64,000 bases of DNA from Acanthococcus lagerstroemiae (GCA_031841125.1 CM063108.1:26029399-26093398); one strand, 5' to 3'; shown: positions 62,601-63,970, counted from the stretch's first letter. The notes: generated from the letters alone by a model not told the origin. Made by a program: numbers and translations.

Positions 62601-63970
62601 GTCCTCATAAACGGCAGATCGCTACAGCTACTGTCTGGCGAACACGTGAACGTTGTACCGTACAAGGGCCATGCCTGCGCCTCCGACCAAACATGTCTGA
62701 ATGGCGGTATCTGCGTACCCTACATGAGCGACTTCGTGTGCAAGTGCACGGTCAGCTTCAGCGGTCTGCATTGCCAGAACTACACTGTCAGCTCCGGTAT
62801 GTTTTTTGTCACAGCACAAACGTAGTAGACTCTTGCATTCGTTTTTCAACTACTCTACCTAACTACAACTCACATTGCTTTCGCAGACGTGGTCGAAACC
62901 GAAGTGGGCATCCACTTTAACGGAAACATCTTTCTGCAGTACAAGCCGAGCAAGCAAGCGTATCCAGACTTGTATGCCAGGTAACCGGTCGTGCTTTACT
63001 TTTATATTCTACAGTGCCTCCCTCCACCCATAATATACGTTCTTACTCTGAGTCCAGCTACTCAACCGGAAGACCATGGACCACCTTGTTCTTTATTTAA
63101 AACTACTGATGGTGGAGACTGCAAATTCTGTATTATAAAGTAGGTGAGCCCAATAAGACCCAGGATACCGATCTTGGTTGCTGTGTGCTTCCGACTGCAT
63201 TATATTATACAGACAAGTTGTTCCTTTATGATGTGGCAACACTGTCTACTCATCTTTATCATGATATCTGCCCACCGGGCTGATATGTATGGCGGTTGAT
63301 ATTTTCTTAAGTACGAAAAAAGTGCCCCAATGTTTTTTCGTGTAACTTAAAAGATTTATTATGTTAGTCGAATGGAATTATTTAGAAATCAAACGTTGGA
63401 TAATTGTTGTACTGGTATTTGAAAAATGAAGTTTGAACAGTTTGAAACCGAGATATTTATGATGTTCAAAAAAATAATGGTATGTAGAGCCTTATTATGT
63501 TTTAGGTTGGGCCTTATTAGGATTTAGATCGGGCCTTATTGGGTTTTAGGTATGGCCTTCTTAGATGCGCCAAGGCCTTATTAAGTTTTGAAGAAGGGTT
63601 ATTTTTCAGTTGACGACCACCACGGAAAAAGAAGAAGAAAATGAAAACATATATGAAAGCCTGGAGAGCCAGAACCTTGAATTAGGGCCTTATTGGGCTT
63701 GCCTACCTTATATCTTCAAGATAGTATTCCTTGGTTATACTTACCGGAGCGTTAATTTAAGGTGAAGGTTTCGCATCTTCCGAACTGTACTAACATTAAC
63801 TATTCGTTGCTTAGCTTTATTAACAATACTCTTGTACCCGGCGGTTTCTCAATCGATGACGTTAACCACGATGGTGACTTGAATGACAGCGTCGATGATG
63901 AGAATTCAGATAGCGACTACGTCGACGATATGTATGATGACACGACCGATTTTGATTTCTTCAACGACGA
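13494..63970 (+). CDS. Agrn: Agrin, partial gene (26 exons seen, both ends outside the recognised region)
   Basis: Agrin is a large secreted heparan-sulfate proteoglycan of basement membranes. The order read here is seven Kazal/follistatin modules, a Cys-rich stretch with YGCC, two laminin-type EGF modules, one more Kazal module, a linker, an EB-like module, EGF, LamG1, EGF, LamG2, EGF and LamG3 (start). The [17 protein letters not shown] and [10 protein letters not shown] stretches are diagnostic of agrin. Compared with vertebrate agrin, the N-terminal end and probably one or two Kazal modules are missing to the left, no SEA domain is recognisable, and LamG3 runs off the right end. Almost every module is bounded by phase-1 introns. 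All 26 exons join in frame, with no internal stop. The span exceeds 50 kb because of transposon-filled introns. Exons are listed one by one. Confidence 0.93.
13833..14054 (+). CDS. Agrn: Agrin exon: Kazal module 2
   Basis: [17 protein letters not shown] leads into [19 protein letters not shown] and the core [13 protein letters not shown], closing with YRGKCSS. It is separated from module 1 by only a 102-bp intron (acceptor GTATATAG, donor G|GTATGG), both phase 1. The next intron is 22 kb long. Confidence 0.93.
14055..14844. other. Start of the 22-kb agrin intron, nothing recognised
   Basis: Intronic DNA after the donor at 14055. Frames on the minus strand here are low-complexity (F/S/L-rich) and are not credible genes. 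Confidence 0.5.
14845..15552 (-). pseudogene. Non-LTR retrotransposon C-terminal remnant with RNase H motif
   Basis: The minus-strand frame ending near 15295 contains [15 protein letters not shown] followed by QAA, the last conserved block of the RNase H domain of I/Jockey-type non-LTR elements. Further downstream (15200-14845), in shifted frames, are [11 protein letters not shown] and a C-x2-C...H-x3-4-C-like end (HCEDEG, FSCHS), the usual C-terminal zinc motif. Several frameshifts and stops show an old dead copy. A small insertion-like stretch (15415-15490) interrupts it. Confidence 0.65.
15415..15490 (+). repeat. Dispersed repeat family, partial copy 2
   Basis: CCAGGCAAGACGATT, then ACAAAAATGTACAT and GAGTAGAGGATCTCC match the end of the repeat seen at 12595-12645 and, inverted, at 41450-41510. 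About 70 bp long, placed inside the RNase H remnant. Confidence 0.5.
15553..17130. other. Intronic DNA, nothing recognised
   Basis: No domain-bearing frame and no second copy of any stretch within this window. T-runs occur at 16100-16160. The longer frames (15866-16140, 16233-16802) have no recognisable composition or motif. Confidence 0.45.
17131..17585 (+). pseudogene. RTE endonuclease fragment
   Basis: IMGDWNAKV is the conserved block of the apurinic/apyrimidinic-type endonuclease of RTE elements. It is preceded by [11 protein letters not shown] and followed, across frameshifts, by [21 protein letters not shown] and [13 protein letters not shown], the last endonuclease block with the catalytic SDH. 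The N-terminal part of the endonuclease is not seen. Confidence 0.75.
17586..18206. other. Unassigned segment between endonuclease remnant and R1-like copy
   Basis: Sequence of higher GC than its surroundings, interrupting the old RTE. With 19973-20249 it probably forms one inserted element into which the R1-like copy later jumped. I found no terminal repeats or coding motif. Confidence 0.4.
18207..19958 (-). mobile_element. R1-like non-LTR retrotransposon, 5'-truncated, with 14-bp target-site duplication
   Basis: A GC-rich (unlike its surroundings) minus-strand element of 1,752 bp flanked by GTATTTTTAGTAGT at 18193-18206 and again at 19959-19972. It carries the RT C-terminal half, the post-RT domain and a 3' UTR of about 330 bp, and ends (minus strand) in CCCACAACACC without a poly-A tail. 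Related copies are at 60846-61682 (minus), 29388-29590 (+) and 49538-49646 (+). The truncated 5' end and the target-site duplication are the marks of target-primed reverse transcription. Confidence 0.92.
18536..19950 (-). pseudogene. R1-like reverse transcriptase, C-terminal part
   Basis: The catalytic YADD lies in [13 protein letters not shown] (around 19710). It is followed by the RT thumb and the block [14 protein letters not shown], then a long helical region and a C-terminal zinc motif CTHC...H-x4-C ([19 protein letters not shown]). Two overlapping frames are needed (19486-19749 and 18536-19684), so a frameshift lies near 19500-19680; the part above 19750 is in a third frame. The C-terminal CCHC arrangement fits R1/Jockey-group elements. 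Confidence 0.85.
19973..20249. other. Unassigned segment, continuation of 17586-18206
   Basis: Directly after the second target-site copy. No coding pattern. It runs up to the resumption of the old RTE near 20250. Confidence 0.4.
20555..23709 (-). pseudogene. RTE ORF2: endonuclease and reverse transcriptase, broken in three places
   Basis: The endonuclease (23709-22426) has [32 protein letters not shown] and the final SSDHKP. RT (22460-21426) has [28 protein letters not shown] and [11 protein letters not shown]; it continues in a new frame (21409-20936) with [11 protein letters not shown] and [10 protein letters not shown]. The C-terminal part (20887-20555) has [11 protein letters not shown] and ends AQKWAAEG. 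The breaks are a frame change at 22426-22460 beside a run of eight A, a frame change near 21430, and a TAG at about 20936-20938 where related proteins usually have Trp. Confidence 0.88.
23713..24696 (-). CDS. RTE ORF1 protein (327 aa)
   Basis: Residues 1-90 are a coiled coil (heptads with repeated I, L and charged residues). Then [13 protein letters not shown] begins an RRM-like central domain, as in L1-type ORF1 proteins, followed by a basic C-terminal domain with [24 protein letters not shown] and ITVRN. The last 80 residues are P/S/K-rich and probably disordered. Such proteins bind the element RNA and act as nucleic-acid chaperones. The frame is intact from ATG to stop and directly precedes ORF2. 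Confidence 0.8.
   Translation of the reverse strand: MSSKMNDKKLKEMSEDIKTIKVQLQGIDAIKEMLSKWEDIPERIATLETETEGIAEDLKECRQMTETNSDQILDIQQYSKKDNLLISGIPQLQDENLRELVKKMGSQLKIDVQDWEMNTAHRLPTKSGKFQIIVKFNNREKKNAIVRASKKAKLDTSFLQTERTTPIYCDDHLTPSNKQIVSAAKKLRRDGLVKYVWVADCTIRIRVDDNSPAITVRNLDQIYDIRGEMEMQTNGEGPLPQGPTAQTSGNKKRTVAERSPSNVDFSKKTKRKMLRPKGWSGGLAGQKIRDYMAPQNNPRTNDTSNPFGRKQNPVSSHPQSQGSSTLK
24851..25710 (+). pseudogene. Old RTE, RT region
   Basis: The stretch [15 protein letters not shown]...LKRKV is the helical linker that starts the RT region. The next pieces, in several frames, include [18 protein letters not shown] (palm block with catalytic Asp), [10 protein letters not shown] and [12 protein letters not shown]. 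Decayed by frameshifts and small deletions. It breaks off at about 25710, where BEL/Pao-like sequence starts. Confidence 0.75.
25711..26600 (+). pseudogene. BEL/Pao retrotransposon integrase fragment
   Basis: The + strand frame from 25711 has [47 protein letters not shown] and ARRNR, the typical BEL/Pao integrase series with the first catalytic Asp (DVDFGGPF). After a frameshift (about 26060) come [20 protein letters not shown] and [13 protein letters not shown] third frame (26300-26400) has [11 protein letters not shown], the usual end of BEL/Pao integrases. The second catalytic region is damaged. No LTRs were found nearby. Confidence 0.85.
26870..27117 (+). pseudogene. Old RTE, post-RT part
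   Basis: [37 protein letters not shown] and [19 protein letters not shown] are typical of the region behind the RT domain in RTE elements. It ends abruptly at 27117, where the LTR beginning TGTGGCGAAT starts. Confidence 0.75.
27118..27394 (+). repeat. Candidate Gypsy-type LTR (+), followed by primer-binding-like sequence
   Basis: The segment begins TGTGGCGAAT and ends CCGTTACA, has a TATA-like GATATATAAAG near 27230 and is followed at once by TTGGTGTGAGAAGTGGGATT, a sequence type seen just behind the 5' LTR of many Gypsy elements. It cuts into the old RTE. No second copy lies in the window, so the LTR limits rest on the TG...CA ends and the context only. The interior after about 27508 belongs to something else. 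Confidence 0.6.
27508..27990 (-). pseudogene. Gypsy integrase fragment, minus strand
   Basis: The minus-strand frame 27935-27588 reads [19 protein letters not shown], then [25 protein letters not shown] and [10 protein letters not shown]: the integrase core with both Asp and the catalytic Glu (NGLAER). A shifted frame continues with [22 protein letters not shown] down to about 27510. Upstream of the core only traces of the zinc domain remain. It faces the + strand LTR at 27118-27394 and is therefore probably a different insertion. Confidence 0.85.
27991..29387. other. Intronic DNA with GC-rich block, class unknown
   Basis: 28300-28520 is markedly GC-rich with several short inverted pairs (for example CTACGTGAGACC with CTCACGTGAGG) and a duplicated ACGTACTCC-like motif. 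It could be part of a GC-rich retroelement UTR but matches nothing else in the window. The rest is unremarkable. Confidence 0.35.
29388..29590 (+). mobile_element. R1-like element 3'-UTR fragment (diverged)
   Basis: On the + strand, CCTCGGTCAGTAGGG, GGCCCTGG, GGGCTCGGGCC, CACTGATGCGA, CGAAAGGGTAGTCTCC, GTGCGGTGTCTGAGGAGCC and TTTGGCATGC follow the order of the 3' UTR of the element at 18207-19958 (read on its minus strand). It is the most diverged of the four copies and ends near GTCGTACGC. It lies inside the 22-kb intron. Confidence 0.8.
29591..31156. other. Intronic DNA, nothing recognised
   Basis: Contains GAGAGAAAGTG-type purine-rich sequence near 30020-30120 and a C-rich run near 30436. 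No coding pattern and no second copy in the window. Confidence 0.4.
31157..31856. mobile_element. Palindromic DNA element with subterminal repeats, 700 bp, GTAG duplication
   Basis: The left end GGGGCGTAACCGAGTTGCGTCCC and, inverted, the right end GGGCGTTCACGAGTTGCGTCCC form imperfect terminal repeats. Behind each end, a unit of about 43-50 bp with GGGACGCAAT and CTCCGCAAACTC is repeated three to four times, in opposite orientation on the two sides (31157-31300 and 31690-31856). GTAG is found on both outer borders. The inner 390 bp have no coding capacity. It is a non-autonomous foldback-like transposon; the superfamily is unclear. Confidence 0.8.
31985..32190 (-). pseudogene. RTE 3'-end fragment
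   Basis: It matches 10330-10510 in the same orientation: GGTTGCGTCTC, CACTT-TCTCTC, CCTGTG-TAATC, TTTCATTTCTGAGAA, TGTCTTCCTTTC and CTCTAGCAA are shared. On the minus strand this is the last part of an RTE ORF and 3' UTR. Short and full of stops. Confidence 0.6.
32225..32404. repeat. TAG/TTA triplet microsatellites beside the retrotransposon 3' end
   Basis: Runs of (TAG)n and (TTA)n or (TAA)n at 32320-32400, and AGTAGCTAACTAC-like direct repeats at 32188-32225. A matching (TAG)n run lies at the other border of the next element (35951-35965), so the element probably inserted into a triplet repeat. Confidence 0.7.
32540..33040 (-). repeat. Tandem duplication (about 240 bp x 2) in the retrotransposon 3' UTR
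   Basis: Unit one (about 32544-32776) and unit two (about 32777-33040) share AGGAAA, GGCAACAAT, AGGCAAGG-AATATGC-ACATGAA, TAACAGATG-AA and GACAGCCGGTAACA in the same order. The two copies have diverged considerably. Confidence 0.6.
33183..33608 (-). pseudogene. C-terminal domain of the same retrotransposon protein, behind a stop
   Basis: This 141-residue frame continues the RT protein after a stop at about 33654. It includes LQRKIIKSI and [16 protein letters not shown] and ends at 33183. The gap of about 45 bp between the two frames includes an in-frame stop. Confidence 0.75.
33654..35813 (-). CDS. Endonuclease (C-terminal part) and reverse transcriptase, 719 aa open frame
   Basis: The frame starts within the endonuclease: [10 protein letters not shown] (about residue 72), SCLDHCLY and the final SDHKAI (about 140). 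A helical linker follows. RT has [19 protein letters not shown] (about 440), [37 protein letters not shown] and the catalytic FADDTVIVY (about 600), then [11 protein letters not shown]. The upstream residues of the endonuclease are on the same strand beyond a TAA/TAG near 35830, so the product is a truncated protein. The frame is remarkably long for a dead copy, suggesting a fairly recent insertion. Confidence 0.88.
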   Translation of the reverse strand: MYVKKGLQYVSENISRKRVYNAIRCQFSRGNNESVLNCICVYRFCKSSKMEFLQQLDQLRREAPKNTLVGGDFNIDLLKEENTSYLNVIYSNGFVSLVNEPTWEGATSRSCLDHCLYKKYAGEEAAVSCFVQDATGSDHKAIVVKISSSNTALPKGQTDSPNLHTKYNWKQYEEAVQEVNWTEEHQTEHNNSISTVLVKIKSAMNTAKYAVKQGENKAVKKRSTWASKELCTLAKKRSDMAKERKKKPWNLSLKEGYQKLSKEIHKITKRDKRQHYTKLLQDKGGDARKYWGIIKEVSNRKVEKLKTILIEGIAIDVKGSEKVVANAFANYFSEITGEEGIINVHSKNRDLQPQVNSFWYSPITSGEVVKEIKALAGKPSVGIDEIPVTALKTVPKELAPTLSSCFNSSVAEGIFPEELKVAKVVPIHKNGDNKLVENYRPIAILSPISKLFEKLMHKRNVSYLHKNNFLATNQYGFVDGKETAEALVHHIRSISEGVECNLIIIGIYIDIKKAFDTVNHTKLLEKLETIGIRGFTKQWFDSYLKNREMRVEITGVLSEPKNIFRGVPKGSCLGPLLFTIYVNDLCKLKLKGKLFCFADDTVIVYKGMDKTKLVEEINADLTKIAEWYRDNGLEINVKKTSYVIYGHRYFTPSEIVIKMSNKDNILDEIVRAEETIYLGLTLDGKLTWGPHLQNLQKRLRQLNYLMYHLNSHFNTKQMT
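36084..36299 (+). CDS. Agrn: Agrin exon: Kazal module 3
   Basis: [34 protein letters not shown], core [13 protein letters not shown], sequon NVT, closing AYNGVCG. Acceptor TCTTGTTCCAG, donor G|GTGAGT; phase 1 on both sides. It stands alone between the 22-kb intron and a 4-kb intron. Confidence 0.93.
36845..37460. mobile_element. TIR element, 616 bp
   Basis: CAATTGAGGATCTGACTTCC continuing into AAAACGCGC at the left end is matched in inverse at the right end (GCGCGTTTTGGAAGTCAGG then TCCTCAATTG), one mismatch in about 29 bp. The interior has no transposase. I see no convincing target-site duplication. It is probably a MITE. Confidence 0.75.
37461..40309. other. Agrin intron, mostly unremarkable
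   Basis: 38948-38960 has ACAGGGTGTCC, a sequence often found at the ends of insect DNA transposons, but no partner end is close. 37850-37970 shares a weak match (CTCGCTT-TTATGGGC, CAGAAAAAG) with 47560-47600. A C-run is at 39750. The intron ends in CTCGATTACAG at 40309. Confidence 0.4.
40310..40522 (+). CDS. Agrn: Agrin exon: Kazal module 4
   Basis: [32 protein letters not shown], core [13 protein letters not shown], closing LYKGLCS. It lacks one residue of the usual C-P-x-x-C link (CPVC). Donor A|GTGAGT; phase 1 on both sides. Confidence 0.92.
40601..40695 (+). CDS. Agrn: Agrin exon: Kazal module 5, first half
   Basis: [17 protein letters not shown] then [11 protein letters not shown]: the EGF-like first half of a follistatin module. 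Donor GAG|GTAAGT in phase 0, unlike the phase-1 introns between modules. The Kazal core follows in the next exon 120 bp downstream. Confidence 0.92.
40816..40930 (+). CDS. Agrn: Agrin exon: Kazal module 5, second half
   Basis: [27 protein letters not shown] and the closing YQGNCG complete module 5. Acceptor TATTCCGCAG (phase 0). The donor is G|GTTGGT, a weaker match to the consensus than in the neighbouring exons; no better GT fits the frame. Confidence 0.9.
41002..41244 (+). CDS. Agrn: Agrin exon: Kazal module 6
   Basis: [31 protein letters not shown], core [17 protein letters not shown], closing [11 protein letters not shown] longer loop than usual ([10 protein letters not shown]) precedes the PVC motif. 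Sequon NRT. Acceptor TCCCTTTGTAG, donor C|GTAAGT; phase 1 both sides. Confidence 0.92.
41450..41755 (-). repeat. Dispersed repeat family, copy 3, with triplet run
   Basis: Inverse match to 12395-12645 (GGTGACCCTCTCCTC, TAAATCATCCTGCCTGG, AAACGTCTTTTG, TCGATCGGCCAGGCAGGACA). A (TTC)n(TTA)n microsatellite at 41590-41650 lies inside this copy and is absent in the other. Confidence 0.65.
41999..42286 (+). CDS. Agrn: Agrin exon: acidic linker and Kazal module 7
   Basis: A short charged linker ([13 protein letters not shown]) leads into [32 protein letters not shown], core [13 protein letters not shown] and the close IELCQ. The Kazal core lacks the usual T-Y-x-N/S-E-C (it has QMYPSTC). Phase 1 both sides; donor G|GTAATG. 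Confidence 0.9.
42376..42528 (+). CDS. Agrn: Agrin exon: Cys-rich segment before the YGCC stretch
   Basis: [28 protein letters not shown] and [14 protein letters not shown]: six Cys in about 50 residues, not a Kazal module. It contains a Ser-Gly-Pro in GSGPS near acidic residues; whether glycosaminoglycan is attached cannot be judged. I do not know a domain name; it has some WAP/lustrin-like spacing. Phase 1 both sides; donor G|GTATTT. Confidence 0.82.
42658..42780 (+). CDS. Agrn: Agrin exon: YGCC segment
   Basis: [19 protein letters not shown] then [19 protein letters not shown]-x-D-x3-A-x-G...GCPS-x-C-x-CN segment directly before laminin EGF 1 is a specific mark of agrin. Acceptor GTACTTCTAG, donor G|GTAAAA, phase 1. 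Confidence 0.92.
42856..42993 (+). CDS. Agrn: Agrin exon: laminin-type EGF module 1
   Basis: [19 protein letters not shown] then [13 protein letters not shown] and GHPGCL. The eight-Cys laminin EGF begins in the previous exon (CNCNKLG). Acceptor GTGTGCTGTAG, donor C|GTAAGT, phase 1. Confidence 0.93.
43109..43850 (+). repeat. Minisatellite, about 145-bp unit, five degenerate copies
   Basis: Copies begin near 43111, 43266, 43405, 43546 and 43690. Each contains TCGTTAGTCTGACTTACAC-like, AAGG-CGAAGAA, GTGCACAACTTGTTGAT, a GATCTAGAGTTGATTC-like stretch and TAATACAAGTTAACTGCAAA. It fills most of the intron between the two laminin-EGF exons. No coding function. Confidence 0.75.
44008..44154 (+). 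CDS. Agrn: Agrin exon: laminin-type EGF module 2
   Basis: [18 protein letters not shown] then [16 protein letters not shown] and LGPNGCVF. The [10 protein letters not shown] stretch is nearly invariant in agrins. Acceptor ACCCGAAAATAG has a poor pyrimidine tract; donor G|GTGAGT; phase 1. Confidence 0.93.
44269..44405 (+). CDS. Agrn: Agrin exon: Kazal module 8 (behind the laminin EGFs), first half
   Basis: A short S/T/P linker (ASTPAPTSC) and [30 protein letters not shown]. Corresponds to the last follistatin module of vertebrate agrin. Donor CAG|GTAAAT in phase 0, at the same place within the module as in module 5. Sequon NAT. Confidence 0.92.
44799..45022. repeat. Palindromic (foldback) element, 224 bp
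   Basis: Left arm GGTACCGTGAAGTACCGTAA, GTGGGACA, TTGTGTAAGCC and CGGTAACACTGGTTG is matched inversely by the right arm (CAACCAGTGTTACCG, GGCTTACACAA, TGTCCCA, CTTTACGGTACC). Arms meet near 44905 at AGTGCTCT...AGAGCACT. It sits in the intron that splits Kazal module 8. No clear target-site duplication. Confidence 0.8.
45199..45307 (+). CDS. Agrn: Agrin exon: Kazal module 8, second half
   Basis: [21 protein letters not shown] and the close SSCT. Acceptor TGATCTACAG phase 0, donor G|GTAAGC phase 1. A DNA transposon begins 20 bp after this donor. Confidence 0.92.
45327..46610. mobile_element. TIR element with internal tandem array, 1,284 bp
   Basis: Ends CAGAGTGTTTCACGAATTGG plus CCCTC (left) and, inverted, CAGGGTGTTTCACAAATTGC plus CCTC (right) are imperfect terminal inverted repeats; ATA is found on both outer borders. 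The interior has four to five copies of a unit of about 145 bp (starts near 45547, 45706, 45862, 45999, 46126) with GGGTCGCTGATTTCGAATATCG-like and TTTTTGATCCA stretches, and one inverted copy at 46310-46395. No transposase. It is non-autonomous. Confidence 0.78.
46691..46915 (+). CDS. Agrn: Agrin exon: linker at the place of the SEA domain
   Basis: About 75 residues, S/T/N-rich, without Cys ([43 protein letters not shown]). Vertebrate agrin has a SEA domain between the last follistatin module and the LamG region; nothing here looks like one. Acceptor CTCGACTCGTAG, donor G|GTTTGT (weak); phases 1 and 1 fit. The start rests on phase and open frame, so it is less sure than the Cys-rich exons. 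Confidence 0.68.
47167..47334 (+). CDS. Agrn: Agrin exon: EB-like Cys-rich module
   Basis: After a linker ([15 protein letters not shown]) comes [17 protein letters not shown] then [13 protein letters not shown] and QSC. The spacing C-x5-C-x6-C-x4-C-x-C is that of EB modules, which occur in nematode and insect extracellular proteins. Acceptor GAACTTTCAG, donor G|GTTTGC; phase 1 both sides. Confidence 0.8.
47335..47980. other. Intronic DNA, nothing recognised
   Basis: A 14-bp direct repeat (TTATGTATAAAACTGG at 47630 and 47650) and a weak match to 37900-37970. No coding pattern. Confidence 0.4.
47981..48255. repeat. Tandem repeat, three copies of about 90-95 bp
   Basis: Each copy has CGCTTGAACGAGTGGATG-like, AACGCGAACGAACGGAGGGA, ATAAATATGCATTTGTGTGT and TAGTACAATATTAGTGTCAC. 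Copies start near 47984, 48069 and 48163. They have an open frame on the minus strand (47970-48287) only because the unit is repeated; it is not a credible gene. Confidence 0.75.
48260..49430. other. Intronic DNA, nothing recognised
   Basis: AT-rich, without repeats that recur in the window. No coding pattern. Confidence 0.4.
49437..49900 (+). repeat. Tandem duplication (about 355-bp period) split by an R1-like insertion
   Basis: GACTATGGAAACC, then TCGTC, TTCTGT, TTTTAGATTTAAGGTCAAACC (49437-49537) recurs at 49790-49892 as GACTATGGAAACCC, TTCTGT, TTTTGGATCTAGGGTCAAACC. In the first copy an R1-like fragment follows TCAAACC; in the second the repeat simply continues. Confidence 0.7.
49538..49646 (+). 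mobile_element. R1-like element, short 3'-end copy
   Basis: 109 bp: CCCCTCGGTACTGATGCGATG, CGAAAGGGTAGTTTC, GTGCGGTGTCTCAGGGG and ATCGCCATACGTCCCA are the last part of the 3' UTR of the element at 18207. CAAACC borders both sides (49532-49537, 49647-49652). A strongly 5'-truncated insertion. Confidence 0.85.
49900..50400 (+). pseudogene. RTE-type C-terminal fragment (third type)
   Basis: On the + strand: [20 protein letters not shown] (49942 on), [20 protein letters not shown], then [14 protein letters not shown] and [19 protein letters not shown] (50240-50370). This is the post-RT part of an RTE-like ORF with the RGRP-x-x-RW motif. Several stops. It differs from the elements at 20414-24842 and 17131-27117. 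Confidence 0.75.
50400..52405. other. Intronic DNA, nothing recognised
   Basis: A C-run is at 51135. The stretch 50775-50840 (GTAGCCATGGGGGAAAGCTG) has a G/C-rich imperfect inverted pair. No coding pattern. It ends in TTGTTCTCCCAG at 52405. Confidence 0.4.
52406..52561 (+). CDS. Agrn: Agrin exon: EGF module before LamG1
   Basis: [19 protein letters not shown] then [15 protein letters not shown]: a six-Cys EGF domain of the C-x4-C...CVCPPGYTG type. Acceptor TGTTCTCCCAG, donor G|GTATGT, phase 1 both sides. The exon is GC-richer than the surrounding intron. Confidence 0.93.
52562..53797. other. Agrin intron, nothing firm
   Basis: 53160-53230 is a GTTACCC-rich stretch (TTACCCATTTGTTACCC, GGGTTACCC, TAGCTACCCGGGTAAC). 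52970-53060 has GGCCGGTACAGAC and, inverted, GGACTGTACC, perhaps ends of a small MITE, but the match is too short to call. Confidence 0.4.
53798..53975 (+). CDS. Agrn: Agrin exon: LamG1, first part
   Basis: [20 protein letters not shown] begins the LamG beta-sandwich; [19 protein letters not shown] and [11 protein letters not shown] are conserved LamG strands. Acceptor TAATTCACAG phase 1, donor GG|GTGAGT phase 2 within the NG-F/Y turn. Confidence 0.93.
54124..54351 (+). CDS. Agrn: Agrin exon: LamG1, middle part
   Basis: [17 protein letters not shown], the [20 protein letters not shown] strand pair, then [10 protein letters not shown] Tyr stands where most LamG domains have a Trp in the W-H motif. 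Phase 2 in and out (donor AA|GTAAGC). Confidence 0.92.
54553..54800. mobile_element. MITE, 248 bp, 30-bp TIRs, ATCT duplication
   Basis: AGACGCTGTTAAGCGTAAAG plus GAAGCAACC at the left end pairs with the inverted right end (GGTTCCTTTACGCTTAACAGCGTCT). ATCT lies on both borders (54549-54552, 54801-54804). No coding capacity. Confidence 0.82.
54961..55175. repeat. Foldback element, 215 bp, with internal duplication
   Basis: CTGGGGTCATATCGGACACC plus GGTGGTAATAT at the left end pairs with the inverted right end (CCACCAATGTTCGATATTAC plus CCCAG) and also with an inner stretch at 55056-55082. TACAACAAG-TATGAG occurs twice (about 55038 and 55117). No target-site duplication was seen. Confidence 0.7.
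55176..56362. other. Agrin intron, nothing recognised
   Basis: Runs of A at 55482-55506 and of C at 55600-55610. TTTCTCAACTC-like and TCCCAACT-like words repeat loosely at 55300-55560. No coding pattern. Confidence 0.4.
56363..56544 (+). CDS. Agrn: Agrin exon: LamG1, last part, and start of the following Cys-rich stretch
   Basis: [20 protein letters not shown] is the conserved LamG C-terminal strand with the disulfide Cys. It continues through [12 protein letters not shown] to TNSCTCL. Phase 2 in (acceptor ACTATTTTTAG), phase 1 out (G|GTTAGA). Confidence 0.9.
57286..57420 (+). CDS. Agrn: Agrin exon: EGF module between LamG1 and LamG2
   Basis: [20 protein letters not shown] then [17 protein letters not shown]: a complete six-Cys EGF domain. 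Acceptor CAAATTTTCAG, donor T|GTAAGT; phase 1 both sides. Confidence 0.93.
57560..57985 (+). mobile_element. tRNA-derived SINE, copy 2
   Basis: Head with TGACCAAGTGAGAAAGG and GGATTCGAGTCTT in tRNA-like spacing (57575-57645), then a body alignable with 12185-11810 on the opposite strand (CTAGTGATATTCGAATGTCC, TAGCGAACACAACGATA, TCTGTAACCTCCGCCAGTTC, GACAGCTTGCTCAAATTCG, CAGCACAGAGAAGGAAAA). The tail (TCGTCAGAAATCGCGACGG to ATGATGCCTGAAGG) is present once, unlike copy 1. The two copies differ substantially, so the family is old. Confidence 0.75.
57986..59230. other. Agrin intron, nothing recognised
   Basis: T-run at 58236-58245. The Lys-rich frame at 58314-58526 is low-complexity and has no support as a gene. 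Confidence 0.4.
59235..60370 (-). mobile_element. Mariner transposon remnant, minus strand
   Basis: The transposase is readable on the minus strand in several frames: [13 protein letters not shown] (about 60120), [47 protein letters not shown] (about 59830-59790), then after an interruption [11 protein letters not shown] (about 59490) and [12 protein letters not shown]. The catalytic DDxD set is represented by GDETW, HHDNAP and APCD. The N-terminal helix-turn-helix half is missing. One terminal repeat is visible at 60343-60370 (TCCGGGAACTTTTTGATAGC); the other end was not found. Confidence 0.85.
59500..59735. other. Possible small insertion within the mariner transposase
   Basis: The transposase is interrupted between HHDNAP...IVPQG and PPYSPDL by about 230 bp. 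CAGAGACGAAACTT at about 59503 and, inverted, CAGGGACAAAACTA at about 59714-59728 look like hAT-type ends. No matching 8-bp target-site duplication was found, so this is uncertain. Confidence 0.4.
60433..60682 (+). CDS. Agrn: Agrin exon: LamG2, first part
   Basis: [20 protein letters not shown] starts the LamG fold; [35 protein letters not shown] and [12 protein letters not shown] follow. Unlike LamG1 no intron splits the VNG turn. Phase 1 in (TTTTTGCAG), phase 2 out (AC|GTGAGT). Sequon NIT. Confidence 0.93.
60846..61682 (-). mobile_element. R1-like element, 5'-truncated copy
   Basis: 837 bp nearly identical to 18207-19020: the same 3' UTR, the same end CCCACAACACC and the same C-terminal protein part with [26 protein letters not shown] lies on both borders (60835-60841 and 61683-61689) if a 4-bp extra CCTT is counted at the 3' end. 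The protein part has a tandem duplication near its end ([20 protein letters not shown]) that copy 1 carries only in reduced form. Confidence 0.9.
61683..61740. repeat. AAT/ATT-rich microsatellite at the R1-like 5' junction
   Basis: AATAATAATTATAATGCTAATAATAATAATTTTATTATTATAATAATAA-type sequence, in part self-complementary. It is the target side of the R1-like insertion. Confidence 0.7.
62077..62241 (+). CDS. Agrn: Agrin exon: LamG2, middle part
   Basis: [20 protein letters not shown] then [14 protein letters not shown] and [13 protein letters not shown]. The strands and the LYIGG turn are conserved in LamG domains. Phase 2 in (TTACACAG) and out (CC|GTAAGT). Confidence 0.92.
62537..62796 (+). 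CDS. Agrn: Agrin exon: LamG2, last part, and EGF module
   Basis: [19 protein letters not shown] is the LamG2 C-terminal strand (without the Cys usual in FxGC; it has FNGA). It is followed by [19 protein letters not shown] and [16 protein letters not shown], a six-Cys EGF module in the same exon. Phase 2 in, phase 1 out (G|GTATGT). Confidence 0.92.
62887..62980 (+). CDS. Agrn: Agrin exon: start of LamG3
   Basis: [20 protein letters not shown] then [11 protein letters not shown]. This is the first strand pair of a LamG domain (compare [11 protein letters not shown] in LamG1). Acceptor TGCTTTCGCAG phase 1, donor AG|GTAACC phase 2. In LamG1 and LamG2 the strand FSVEI/FSIEI follows directly; here it must come in a later exon. 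Confidence 0.88.
63141..63705. mobile_element. TIR element with TA borders, about 560 bp
   Basis: TAGGTGAGCCCAATAAGACC at the left end pairs with the inverted right end (GGCCTTATTGGGCTTGCCTA). TA lies on both outer sides of GG...CC, as for Tc1/mariner-type MITEs. The interior (63488-63600) has five units of about 22 bp containing GGGCCTTATTAGG-like sequence. No transposase. It ends 110 bp before the acidic LamG3 exon. Confidence 0.72.
63815..63970 (+). CDS. Agrn: Agrin exon: acidic insert in LamG3
   Basis: [20 protein letters not shown] then about 35 residues consisting mainly of D, N, S, E and Y ([30 protein letters not shown]). There is no LamG strand. A good branch-point sequence TACTAAC (63788-63794) and acceptor GTTGCTTAG precede it; donor GA|GTAAGC follows. 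It is phase 2 on both sides, so it could be skipped without changing the frame. [10 protein letters not shown] resembles a calcium-binding loop (D-x-N-x-D-G). The next exon is outside the window. Confidence 0.75.
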